From NCBI GenBank assembly GCA_037127585.1, contig JBAXYB010000078.1, positions 1 through 13,516 of the forward strand: a DNA stretch of 13,516 nt. The letters run 5' to 3'. The stretch's first letter is position 1; every line of letters begins with the position of its first letter. The DNA comes from CAINDI01 sp037127585. GTDB taxonomy: Bacteria > Verrucomicrobiota > Verrucomicrobiia > Palsa-1439. The notes beneath the pieces are model-generated. The model was not told where the DNA came from. It made no database searches and saw only the letters and a program-made list of their open reading frames with translations. This document shows, piece by piece, positions 5,697-12,983 of this stretch. The translations under genes and the position numbers were made by a program.

Positions 5697-6161
5697 ATGG
5701 CGAATTTCAACAAAGTGATGTTGATGGGGAATTTGACGCGCGATCCGGAGGTGCGTTATACCCCGAAGGGGACCGCGATTGCCACCATCGGCATGGCTGT
5801 CAATCGAGTGTGGTCAACGGAATCCGGCGAAAAGAAAGAGGAAGTGACTTTTGTCGACGTCGATGTCTGGGGCAAGCAAGCCGAGACGATTGGCCAATAT
5901 ATGGCGAAGGGCAAACCGATCTTTATCGAAGGCCGGTTGAAGCTCGATTCGTGGGACGACAAAGAGTCCGGTCAGAAACGCAGCAAGCTGAAAGTTGTGT
6001 GCGAAAGCTTTCAATTCATCGGGGCCCCGAAGGGCGCTGGGGAAGTGAGTGAGAAACCACCGGCTCGCAGCAGCGCTCCCAGCCGGTCCGCCGCGCCCGC
6101 CCGCCCGGCGGAAGAAGATGCCCCGCAATCCAGCGGCGGCGACGACAACATACCATTTTAA
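5697..6161 (+). CDS. ssb: Single-stranded DNA-binding protein
   Basis: Coats single-stranded DNA in replication, repair and recombination and recruits partners through its C-terminal tip. 154 residues: the OB fold covers about 1-112 (NKVMLMGNLTRDPEVRYTP; FVDVDVWGKQAE; GKPIFIEGRLKLDSW), then a disordered Pro/Ala/Ser linker, then the acidic tip DDNIPF, a clear variant of the DDDIPF tail that binds partner proteins. ATG at 5697 is six bases after rpsF; no Shine-Dalgarno sequence is visible, so it may rely on ribosomes ending rpsF. Lying between rpsF and rpsR is the classic position of ssb. Confidence 0.97.
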   Translation: MANFNKVMLMGNLTRDPEVRYTPKGTAIATIGMAVNRVWSTESGEKKEEVTFVDVDVWGKQAETIGQYMAKGKPIFIEGRLKLDSWDDKESGQKRSKLKVVCESFQFIGAPKGAGEVSEKPPARSSAPSRSAAPARPAEEDAPQSSGGDDNIPF

Positions 6162-6179
6162 GAAGAAAGAGTAAGGACT

Positions 6180-6428
6180 ATGCCAAGAGAACGAGAATAC
6201 GAATCCGCGCCCCCGCGCCAGAACAAACGCGACGTCATCATCAAACGTGACTGCAAACTCTGCAAGGACCAGGTGAAGCTTGATTACAAGCAGCCGGACC
6301 TGTTGAAAAAATTTATGACCGAGCGGGGCAAGATTTTGTCCCGCCGCCTCTCCGGTAACTGCGCGTCCCACCAACGCGAACTCGCCACCGCCATCAAGCG
6401 CGCGCGGGTGATGATGCTGGTCCGGTAA
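6180..6428 (+). CDS. rpsR: 30S ribosomal protein S18, zinc-binding (C+) form
   Basis: Partner of S6 on the small-subunit platform. 82 residues, ordinary length. The core shows LDYKQPDLLKKFMTERGKIL and RELATAIKRARVMMLV, both family hallmarks. Four potential metal ligands are present: Cys25 and Cys28 (CKLC) and Cys61 and His64 (CASH), the pattern of zinc-binding S18, which many bacteria have lost. AAGGA lies only two bases before the ATG; the purine-rich AGAAAGAG just upstream of it (6163-6170) may be the working ribosome site. Starts 18 bases after ssb. Confidence 0.96.
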   Translation: MPREREYESAPPRQNKRDVIIKRDCKLCKDQVKLDYKQPDLLKKFMTERGKILSRRLSGNCASHQRELATAIKRARVMMLVR

Positions 6429-6441
6429 CGATTGGAGCACT

Positions 6442-6951
6442 ATGAGCACACAAGTCATTCTCACTGGTAAAGTCGAACATCTGGGCGACGAAGGCGCCGC
6501 GGTGAAAGTCGCCGACGGCTACGCGCGGAATTTTCTTTTCCCGAAGGGGCTGGCCTTGCCGGCTTCGGCGGCGAATTTAAAGCGCGTTGAAAGTCTCGCC
6601 AAGAAGCGCAATGCCGTTCACGAAGCCGAATTGGCAGCCGCGCGGGAAATTGTGACCAAGCTGACCAAGGGCACGTTCACCATCAGCGTCCCGGCGGGCG
6701 CGGATGAGAAACTGTTCGGCTCGGTGACCGCGGCGGATATCGCGGAGGCCTTGCAGAAGGAAGGCATCACGATCGACCGCAAAAAGATCGTGTTGGAACA
6801 TGCGATTCGCACGTGTGGTCACTACGACGTGGACATCAAGCTGCACGCGGAAGTGGCGGCGAAAGCCAAAATTTGGGTTGTGGCCGCCGAGGGTAGCGTT
6901 GTCCCGGTCGTGCCGGTCGTGGAAAACCCGAAGAAGTCCAAGAAGAAATAG
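6442..6951 (+). CDS. rplI: 50S ribosomal protein L9
   Basis: Large-subunit protein binding 23S rRNA near the L1 stalk, with two domains joined by a long helix. The N-terminal domain (about 1-50) shows VILTGKVEHLGDEGAAVKV and the GYARNFLFPKGLA signature; the connecting helix follows (about 55-78); the C-terminal domain (about 80-150) shows KLFGSVTAADIAEAL and GHYDVDIKLH. 169 residues, slightly long because of a C-terminal tail ending PKKSKKK. TGGAG (6433-6437) lies four bases before the ATG. It begins 13 bases after rpsR and is followed by dnaB after 21 bases; rplI-dnaB is a common bacterial pair. Confidence 0.97.
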   Translation: MSTQVILTGKVEHLGDEGAAVKVADGYARNFLFPKGLALPASAANLKRVESLAKKRNAVHEAELAAAREIVTKLTKGTFTISVPAGADEKLFGSVTAADIAEALQKEGITIDRKKIVLEHAIRTCGHYDVDIKLHAEVAAKAKIWVVAAEGSVVPVVPVVENPKKSKKK

Positions 6952-6972
6952 CCGGTCGAAACGGCCCATTTC

Positions 6973-8415
6973 ATGCCCCCGACAAAAACCATGGCGTCGG
7001 ACAAGGCAAACCCACTCGGTGGCGGGCGCGCATTGAACGCGTTAGCGTTGGAACGCGTCCTCCCGAATAGCGTGGACGCCGAGATGGCGGTGCTGGGCGC
7101 GATGTTGCTCAGCCCGGCGGAAGCCGGCGCGCAAGTCCGGGAACGCCTCGACGAAGAGCATTTCTACTTCGCCGCCCATCAGGTGATCTTTCGCGAGATT
7201 GCCGCCTTGCAAGACGTGCTGACGGCGATCGACGCCATCACTCTTTCCCAGCGGTTGCACGATAAGGGACTCCTGGAAGAGATCGGCGGCGCGGCGTTTC
7301 TCGCTGATCTCGTCAATCGCGTCCCCACCACGGCCAACGTCGAACATTACATCGACATCGTCTGGGAAAAACATCTCCTCCGCCGGCTCATCAACGCCGC
7401 TCACGACATCATCAGCAAATCATTCGATGAGCAGGATGACGTAAAAAACTGGATCGACGAAGTCGAGCAGCAGATCTTCAGCATCAACTCCGAGAAGACC
7501 GCCAGCGGCGCGAAGCCCACGAAAGTCTTGGTCCGGGAAGCGATGACGAGCATCGAACGGATGTTCGAGAATCGCGGCGCAATCAGCGGACTCTCGACCG
7601 GCTTCCGCGATCTGGATAAGATAACCTCCGGGTTGCCGCCCGGCTCGATGTTCGTCATCGCCGCGCGCCCGTCGATGGGCAAGACGGCGTTGGCGATGAA
7701 CATCGCCGAGAATTGCGCCATCGACCAAGGCCGACCGGTGGGCGTGTTCAGCTTGGAAATGTCATCCGAAGAACTCGTCAAGCGCATGCTCTGTTCACGC
7801 GGGCGCGTCAATTTGCGCTCCTTGCACGATGGCTTTCCGAAGGAACGCGATCACGCCGACTTGACGACGGCCGCCAGCGCGTTGATAAAGGCACCGATGT
7901 ACATCGACGACACCCCGGGTTTGGCGATCAATCAACTTCGGGCACGCGCCCGCCGGATGCACTCGCAATATCAGATTGAATTAATCATAATCGACTACAT
8001 GCAGTTAATGCGCGCCCCATCCCGGCGGGCGGATTCGAGCCGGCAGGTCGAAGTGGCCGATATCTCCGCCGGCGTGAAAGCGTTGGCGAAAGAATTGAAA
8101 ATCCCGGTCATTGTCCTCAGCCAGCTCAACCGGCAACCCGAAGCGCGGGATGACGGCAAACCGCGGTTGTCGGATTTGCGCGAGTCCGGCTCGATTGAGC
8201 AAGACGCGGACATCGTGGGTCTGTTAGTGCGGCCGGAAGTTTATGAGGACGACTTGGAGGCGCGCGAACAATTAAAGGGCAAGGCGACCTTATACATCGC
8301 CAAGCAGCGGAATGGTCCGACCGGGGATGTGCCGTTGACCTTCCGCAACGAGTTCACCCGCTTCGAAGATGCGGCCCGCGTCAGCGATGACGATTTACCG
8401 AGCGGGGGACGCTGA
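6973..8415 (+). CDS. dnaB: Replicative DNA helicase DnaB
   Basis: Hexameric 5'-3' helicase that unwinds DNA at the replication fork and recruits primase. 480 residues. N-terminal DnaB domain at about 28-135 (LPNSVDAEMAVLGAML), linker, then the RecA-like ATPase domain from about 200: STGFRDLD, Walker A ARPSMGKT (231-238), FSLEMS, Walker B IIIDYMQLM (338-346), SQLNR (383-387), DLRESGSIEQDAD, and KQRNGPTG with the likely arginine finger Arg446. No intein interrupts Walker A or the SQLNR region, both known insertion sites. ATG 6973 is given as the start; ATG 6991 (MASDKAN) is equally possible, as neither has a ribosome site. Its TGA overlaps the bamA ATG by one base (TGATG). Confidence 0.97.
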   Translation: MPPTKTMASDKANPLGGGRALNALALERVLPNSVDAEMAVLGAMLLSPAEAGAQVRERLDEEHFYFAAHQVIFREIAALQDVLTAIDAITLSQRLHDKGLLEEIGGAAFLADLVNRVPTTANVEHYIDIVWEKHLLRRLINAAHDIISKSFDEQDDVKNWIDEVEQQIFSINSEKTASGAKPTKVLVREAMTSIERMFENRGAISGLSTGFRDLDKITSGLPPGSMFVIAARPSMGKTALAMNIAENCAIDQGRPVGVFSLEMSSEELVKRMLCSRGRVNLRSLHDGFPKERDHADLTTAASALIKAPMYIDDTPGLAINQLRARARRMHSQYQIELIIIDYMQLMRAPSRRADSSRQVEVADISAGVKALAKELKIPVIVLSQLNRQPEARDDGKPRLSDLRESGSIEQDADIVGLLVRPEVYEDDLEAREQLKGKATLYIAKQRNGPTGDVPLTFRNEFTRFEDAARVSDDDLPSGGR

Positions 8416-10766
8416 TGAACCGCTGGATCTGGGTGTTACTCGCGAGCTTTCTAATTGGGCTGCCGGCGTGGGCGGTCGACGAAGAAGGGCCGGTGGTGCG
8501 CGAGATTGAAATCCGGTTTGCCGGCTTCGAGACGGTGAACCGCGCCATCGTGCGCGCGAACATTCAGACGACCGTTGGTAAGCCGCGCAGCCGCGACATG
8601 ATTGAGCAGGATGTCCGGAGCTTGATCGCGACCGGTTTCTTCTTTGACGTGCGCGTCCTCGAAGAGCCGGTGGCCGACGGTCTCAAAATTATTTATCAAG
8701 TGACCGGTAAGGCCACTATTAAAGAGATCACGGTCGAGGGCGGCAAGGTCATCAAGAACGCGCGGCTCAAGCGCGAGGTGAAAATGAAGGTCGGCGACGT
8801 GCTCGACGAGCGCAAGGCGCACGAGGACGAGTTGAAGATGCTCGATATCTACGAGAAAGGTGGTTTCCCCGACGCCAAGGTTGAGGTGGTCATCACGATT
8901 GACAAAGACAGTGGCAAGGCGTTGTTGAAATACAAGGTGACCGAGGGCGACCGGGTGTATATCAAAAAGATCATCATCGAGGGCAATTCGGCGGTGAAGA
9001 CGGCCATGTTGCTGAAGATCATCAAGACGAAGGCGCGCTGGTGGGGGTCGTTTCTTGCCGGCTCCGGCGTGCTGAAGGACGAACAGTTCCAGGAAGATCT
9101 CGATAAGCTGCGCGAATATTACCGGTCGAAGGGGTACATCGACATGGAAATCAAGAGTTGGAAGACGGAGCGCGTGGCGCCGGAGTGGATGGAAGTTCGC
9201 ATCGTTCTTTTTGAAGGGCAGCAATACAAAGTCGGGACGGTCAAGATCGAGGGCAACAAGCTGTTCACAACCACTGAGCTCACAAAGAAGTTGACCCTAA
9301 CGGCCGATAAGGTTTTCACGCCGGATGGTTTTGCCAAGGATATCAAGGCGCTGGAAGATTACTACGGTTCGCGCGGGTACTTGGATACGCAAGTGCGGTC
9401 GGCCAAGGAGCCGAATATTCAGACTGGCCGGCTCGACCTCGGTTTTACCGTTAAAGAAGGCGACCTGACGTACATCGAGAAGGTCGTTATTCGTGGCAAC
9501 ACCAAGACCAAGGACAAAGTCATCCGCCGCGAATTGGCCGTCGCGCCCGGCGACATCTATAACACGGTGCGGATCGATGCCAGCAAGGAGCGGTTGAAGA
9601 ATCTCGGCTTCTTCTCGAAGGTGGAGGCCACGCCGGAGCCGACGTTGATTCCGAACCGGCGCGACCTCGCCATCCAAGTGGAGGAGCAGCGCACCGGTAA
9701 TATCACCTTCGGAGCGGGCTTCAGTTCCATTGACAGCCTCATTGGTTTTGTCGAGGTGACGCAGGGAAATTTTGACATCTTTAACTGGCCCAACTTTACC
9801 GGGGCTGGTCAGAAATTGCGGGTTCGCGCGCAATTGGGTTTACAGAAACAGGACTACACCATTTCCTTCGTCGAGCCTTGGTTCCTTGATCAGCGCTTAT
9901 CGCTCGGGGTTGATATCTTTCACCGCGAAGCGTCGAATCAAAGTAATGGTAAGTATACGGAAAAACAGACCGGTGGCACGGTCCGTCTCGAACGGGCTTT
10001 GAACGAATTTCTCCGCGCGAGTGTCGGATACACGCTGAATAATATCGGCATCAATGTTGATAAAAACGCCTCGCAGGAATTGCAGTCGCAAGATGGCACG
10101 AATCTCCGGAGTTCAATGGAACTGACGCTGGTGCGCGATTCACGGAATAATGTTTTTCTCACGACCCGCGGCAATCAGACCACGTTGTCAGCGCAACTGG
10201 CGGGCGGGCCGCTCGGCGGCGCAGTGTCGGACTATAAATTAAATGCCAAGACCGTTTTCTTTTTTCCGTTCTTTGATAAACAAGTGCTCCAAGTGCTCGG
10301 CGCCTGTGGCGTTGTCCAAGCTTTCGCTCAGTCCGGCGGTAAGGAGGAAATCGTCAACGAAGGCCCGTTGCCGTTTGCTAACTTGGTCAAAGTTGATAAC
10401 GTGCCAATTTACGACCGCTATTTCCTGGGGGGTGCCAACACCTTGCGCGGATTCAGCTATCAAAAAGTCGGCCCGAAAGATGTCAACTTCGAGCCCATCG
10501 GGGGCAATACCTTCTTCAATGCGACCGTGGAATATACCTATCCGATCGTCGAAAAAGTTCGCGGCGCGATTTTCTTCGACTGCGGCGAAGTCCAGAAGAA
10601 TTCCTACGCCGTCAACTCCGCGGATATTCTGGCCGACGTCGGCCTCGGGGTCCGCTTGAACCTCCCGATTGGCCCGTTGCGACTCGATTACGGCTACCCG
10701 ATTATCACCGACAAACACAGTGGGCATGTCGGAAAATTTCAATTTAGCGTTGGCTTCCAGTTCTGA
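8415..10766 (+). CDS. bamA: Outer membrane protein assembly factor BamA (Omp85)
   Basis: Core of the BAM complex, which folds beta-barrel proteins into the outer membrane. 783 residues. A signal peptide (RWIWVLLASFLIGLPAWA) has a signal peptidase I site after Ala20. Five POTRA domains follow, judged from repeated strand patterns and G-N/G-G turns: about 27-97, 98-175, 181-268, 271-347 and 351-424 (for example IIIEGNSAV, VKIEGNKLF, VVIRGNTKT). The barrel covers about 430-783, with the loop-6 motif LRGF near residue 677 (usual form VRGF) and a C-terminal signature ending FSVGFQF, with the expected final Phe. ATG overlaps the dnaB stop by one base, with GGGGGA just upstream, suggesting translational coupling. 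Leads the envelope block bamA-skp-lpxD. Confidence 0.96.
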   Translation: MNRWIWVLLASFLIGLPAWAVDEEGPVVREIEIRFAGFETVNRAIVRANIQTTVGKPRSRDMIEQDVRSLIATGFFFDVRVLEEPVADGLKIIYQVTGKATIKEITVEGGKVIKNARLKREVKMKVGDVLDERKAHEDELKMLDIYEKGGFPDAKVEVVITIDKDSGKALLKYKVTEGDRVYIKKIIIEGNSAVKTAMLLKIIKTKARWWGSFLAGSGVLKDEQFQEDLDKLREYYRSKGYIDMEIKSWKTERVAPEWMEVRIVLFEGQQYKVGTVKIEGNKLFTTTELTKKLTLTADKVFTPDGFAKDIKALEDYYGSRGYLDTQVRSAKEPNIQTGRLDLGFTVKEGDLTYIEKVVIRGNTKTKDKVIRRELAVAPGDIYNTVRIDASKERLKNLGFFSKVEATPEPTLIPNRRDLAIQVEEQRTGNITFGAGFSSIDSLIGFVEVTQGNFDIFNWPNFTGAGQKLRVRAQLGLQKQDYTISFVEPWFLDQRLSLGVDIFHREASNQSNGKYTEKQTGGTVRLERALNEFLRASVGYTLNNIGINVDKNASQELQSQDGTNLRSSMELTLVRDSRNNVFLTTRGNQTTLSAQLAGGPLGGAVSDYKLNAKTVFFFPFFDKQVLQVLGACGVVQAFAQSGGKEEIVNEGPLPFANLVKVDNVPIYDRYFLGGANTLRGFSYQKVGPKDVNFEPIGGNTFFNATVEYTYPIVEKVRGAIFFDCGEVQKNSYAVNSADILADVGLGVRLNLPIGPLRLDYGYPIITDKHSGHVGKFQFSVGFQF

Positions 10767-10795
10767 TACACTGGCTGCCAATTTAACCGCCAACG

Positions 10796-10801
10796 AAAGG
10801 A
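10796..10801 (+). promoter_or_regulatory. Ribosome binding site fixing the skp start
   Basis: AAAGGA, eight bases before the ATG at 10810. The frame stays open upstream into bamA (an ATG at 10669), but only the start at 10810 has this site and gives a proper signal peptide. Confidence 0.75.
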
Positions 10802-10809
10802 ACAAAACC

Positions 10810-11445
10810 ATGGTTACCAAACTGAAACTCATCACCGTTGCCGCGCTGCTGCTCGGCACCACTGCGTTCGCCCAAGTTCAAAGCGCCCGCATCGTCACTA
10901 TCGACCTCAACCGCGTTTTCAACGAGTACTACAAAACGCCAGTCGCCTCCGCCAAACTCAAAGATCAGGCTGAACAATACAACAAAGAGCACGAAGACTT
11001 GATGGCGACCTACCGCAAGCTCGTTGACGAACTCAGCAAGCTCCGCGAAGACCAGGACAAACCGGAATACACCGCCGAAGTCCGTGAGCAAAAGAAGAAA
11101 GCCGTCAACGACAAGCTCACCGAGACCCAGAAAGGCCAGCGCGACATCGAAGAGTTCCGCACCACCCACCGCCAAATGCTCGACCAACAGACCCAGCGCA
11201 TGCGGCAAGGCATCCTCAAGGAAGTGCGCGATATCATCCAAAAGGAATCCCGCGATGCCGGCTACAGCCTCGTGTTCGACAAATCCGGCAACACGGCCAA
11301 CGGCGAACCCTCGATCATCTTCTCCCAGGAAGCTCTCGACATCACTGAGGACATTCTGAAAATCCTCAACAAGAACAAGCCCGCCGACGCGCCGAAAACG
11401 GAAGCCCCGAAGCCGGCGGACAAGAAACCAGCGGATAAGAAGTAG
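10810..11445 (+). CDS. skp: Periplasmic chaperone Skp/OmpH family
   Basis: Holds unfolded outer-membrane proteins in the periplasm for delivery to BamA. 211 residues. Signal peptide KLKLITVAALLLGTTAFA, cut before QVQS at about residue 22. The mature part starts with a short strand (RIVTIDLNRVFNEYYKT), then a long charged helical hairpin, the tentacles (about 45-150; EHEDLMATYRKLVDELSKL, QRDIEEFRTTHRQMLDQQ), then returns to strands (GYSLVFDKSG, ALDITEDILKIL), as in Skp. A Pro/Lys/Ala/Asp tail (PADAPKTEAPKPADKK...) extends the C-terminus beyond the usual end. 43 bases after bamA and two bases before lpxD; bamA-skp-lpxD is a well-known envelope operon order. Confidence 0.92.
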   Translation: MVTKLKLITVAALLLGTTAFAQVQSARIVTIDLNRVFNEYYKTPVASAKLKDQAEQYNKEHEDLMATYRKLVDELSKLREDQDKPEYTAEVREQKKKAVNDKLTETQKGQRDIEEFRTTHRQMLDQQTQRMRQGILKEVRDIIQKESRDAGYSLVFDKSGNTANGEPSIIFSQEALDITEDILKILNKNKPADAPKTEAPKPADKKPADKK

Positions 11446-11447
11446 GC

Positions 11448-12500
11448 GTGCAGCTGACCGCGAGCGAAATCGCGAGCTTGACCGGTGGCCGTGTCGCCGG
11501 TAACCCCGACGTTATCGTCACGGGAGTTGCCGGCATTAAGGAGGCACAGCCGGGCGACGTCACATTTGTGGCGCACCCGAAATACGCGTCCGCCCTCAAA
11601 GACACCCGCGCGTCCGTCGTGATTCTCTCCAAAGCGCTGGACGCCGAAATACCGGCCACGCGCATCATTGTCGACAACCCACTGCAGGCCTTCGCGGCGC
11701 TCGTGCAGAAAATTGCCCCGCCGCCGGTCCGCTACGGCCCTGGCATTCATCCCTCCGCGGTCATCGACCCGTCGGCCAAACTCGGTCAAGACGTCTCGAT
11801 TCAACCCCACGCCGTCATCGAAGCCGGTGTCGTCATCGGTGCCAAGACCGTGATCGGAGCCGGTAGTTACATTGGCCACGGCTGCCAGATCGGCGCCAAC
11901 TGTTTGTTCTACCCGCGTGTCACCCTCCGCGAGTACACCGTGGTCGGTCACCGGGTCATTCTGCATGGCGGCGTGATCCTTGGGTCGGAGGGTTTCGGTT
12001 TTGAAATTGTCAACGGCGCCCACCAGAAAATCCCCCAACTCGGCAACGTTGCGATTGGCGATGACGTCGAGATCGGCGCGAACACCGCCATCGATCGGGC
12101 CCGGTTCGGCACCACGCGCATCGGCAAGGGCACGAAGATCGACAACCTCGTTCAGATCGGTCACAACTGCGTCATCGGCGAACACTGCATCATCTGCGGT
12201 CTCGCCGGCATCGCCGGCAGCACGCTCATCGGCAATTACGTGACGATTGCCGGGCAGGTGGGGATTGCCGGGCATCTCACCGTTGGCGACAAGTCCATCA
12301 TCATGGCGCAGTCCGGTGTCGTGAAAGACGTGCCCCCCGGCTCGATGGTCCTCGGCGCACCGGCAGTACCCCATAAAGAATTCAAGAAATCCTACGTCAC
12401 CCTCCACCGTTTGCCGGCGTATATCGCCAAGGTCCGCGAACTGGAACAACAGTTGGTCGAAATGCGGACCCGGTTGTCTCCGCCGGATGCTGGACGGTGA
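11448..12500 (+). CDS. lpxD: UDP-3-O-(3-hydroxyacyl)glucosamine N-acyltransferase
   Basis: Third step of lipid A synthesis: adds a 3-hydroxyacyl chain from acyl carrier protein to the amine of UDP-3-O-acylglucosamine, in the cytosol. 350 residues, near the usual 340. N-terminal uridine-binding domain (about 1-98, GVAGIKEAQPGDVTFV), a left-handed beta helix of hexapeptide repeats (about 100-310, for example VIEAGVVIGAKTVIGAG), the motif GSEGFGFE (179-186), catalytic His239 in VQIGHNCVIG, and a C-terminal helix (about 323-345, VRELEQQLVEMRTRL). GTG start at 11448, two bases after the skp stop, with no strong ribosome site, so translation is probably coupled. The usual next genes (fabZ, lpxA) are absent; a hairpin and insertion-sequence debris follow. 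Confidence 0.97.
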   Translation: MQLTASEIASLTGGRVAGNPDVIVTGVAGIKEAQPGDVTFVAHPKYASALKDTRASVVILSKALDAEIPATRIIVDNPLQAFAALVQKIAPPPVRYGPGIHPSAVIDPSAKLGQDVSIQPHAVIEAGVVIGAKTVIGAGSYIGHGCQIGANCLFYPRVTLREYTVVGHRVILHGGVILGSEGFGFEIVNGAHQKIPQLGNVAIGDDVEIGANTAIDRARFGTTRIGKGTKIDNLVQIGHNCVIGEHCIICGLAGIAGSTLIGNYVTIAGQVGIAGHLTVGDKSIIMAQSGVVKDVPPGSMVLGAPAVPHKEFKKSYVTLHRLPAYIAKVRELEQQLVEMRTRLSPPDAGR

Positions 12501-12519
12501 CTCGCCGTGATCCCGTTTG

Positions 12520-12537
12520 AGATGGCTCCGGCCATCT
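12520..12537 (+). terminator. Hairpin after lpxD, weak candidate terminator
   Basis: AGATGGC (12520-12526) pairs perfectly with GCCATCT (12531-12537) around a TCCG tetraloop of the stable UNCG class, 19 bases after the lpxD stop. The following bases hold only scattered T's, so this is not a textbook intrinsic terminator, but the position at the end of a long gene run fits. Confidence 0.45.
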
Positions 12538-12553
12538 GCTGTGTTAGTTTGGA

Positions 12554-12598
12554 CCGGCAGAAGGTATCAGACGATCAATGGCCATCGGTTTCTGCCGG
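12554..12598. repeat. 9-bp inverted repeat, 27-base spacer
   Basis: CCGGCAGAA (12554-12562) and TTCTGCCGG (12590-12598) match perfectly. The right arm lies in the transposase-like fragment. It could be a hairpin or part of an insertion-sequence end; no matching partner end was found in the window. Confidence 0.5.
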
Positions 12599-12640
12599 AA
12601 GACAAGATTCGGATTCTACGCGAGGCCGACCGTGAGCCGG
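12562..12640 (+). pseudogene. Fragment resembling the N-terminus of an IS3-type transposase OrfA
   Basis: In one frame the sequence reads HRFLPEDKIRILREADRE (12583-12636), very like the start of IS3-family OrfA helix-turn-helix proteins (form: RRFs.E.K..ILREAD). Before it there is no proper N-terminus, and after about 12640 the frame turns to Ser/Thr/Ala text with no transposase features. I take it as a short relic of an insertion sequence; the similarity rests on about 18 residues and memory of the family. Confidence 0.5.
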
Positions 12641-12919
12641 CGAGCCGATCCAGTTCGACGACCGCAACAGCGCCCTCGGTATCCGTCACCGTAAACGACC
12701 AACCGTCGAGCGCGCCGGTCGGTTCCGTGCTGGCTTGCAGGAGGTCGTCAGTGTTGCCGTTATTAACGATGCTGTTTGTCGCCGGAATCGCTTCGCCGAC
12801 TTCAAACTTGGCTTTACCAGTCGCTGCTGGATGGCTAACAGTGGGACATCCACCAACGCGAATACCGGTAAGCCTGCCACAATAATGATCGCCACCTTGA
12901 GCGTTCCACGGCAATTCAT
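12640..12919 (-). pseudogene. Frameshifted gene for a small membrane-anchored protein
   Basis: ATG at 12919-12917 has GGAGAA (12932-12927) seven bases upstream. The product starts MNCRGTLKVAIIIVAG and has one clear membrane segment to about residue 31, then IQQRLVK. Near 12812 the coding signal jumps to another frame, which reads AKFEVGEAIPATNSIVNN and on to DGWSFTVTDTEGAVAVVELD, ordinary protein-like text; the first frame there becomes Ser/Arg-rich. Joining the frames gives about 90 residues: a membrane anchor plus a small, partly beta domain. The 3' end runs into the transposase-like fragment, where the antisense reading becomes Arg-rich, so the tail was probably replaced by the insertion. 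No family recognised. It may be a pseudogene or a sequencing error in a real gene; its C-terminus would be lost either way. It starts 64 bases after the hydrolase gene on the same strand. Confidence 0.5.
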
Positions 12920-12983
12920 GACCGCGTTCTCCAATTTCGAACACAGCACCATCGCCTATCCGGCACGTTTGCTACTGGTAAGA

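Noticed and set aside
6973..8415. Intein in DnaB
   Set aside because: Walker A and the SQLNR region are uninterrupted and the length (480 residues) is that of an intein-free helicase.
11262..12449. 395-codon minus-strand open frame opposite lpxD
   Set aside because: It is antisense to hexapeptide-repeat coding sequence and rich in Asp/Gly/Asn/Val from the complement; lpxD has full catalytic and structural signatures on the plus strand.
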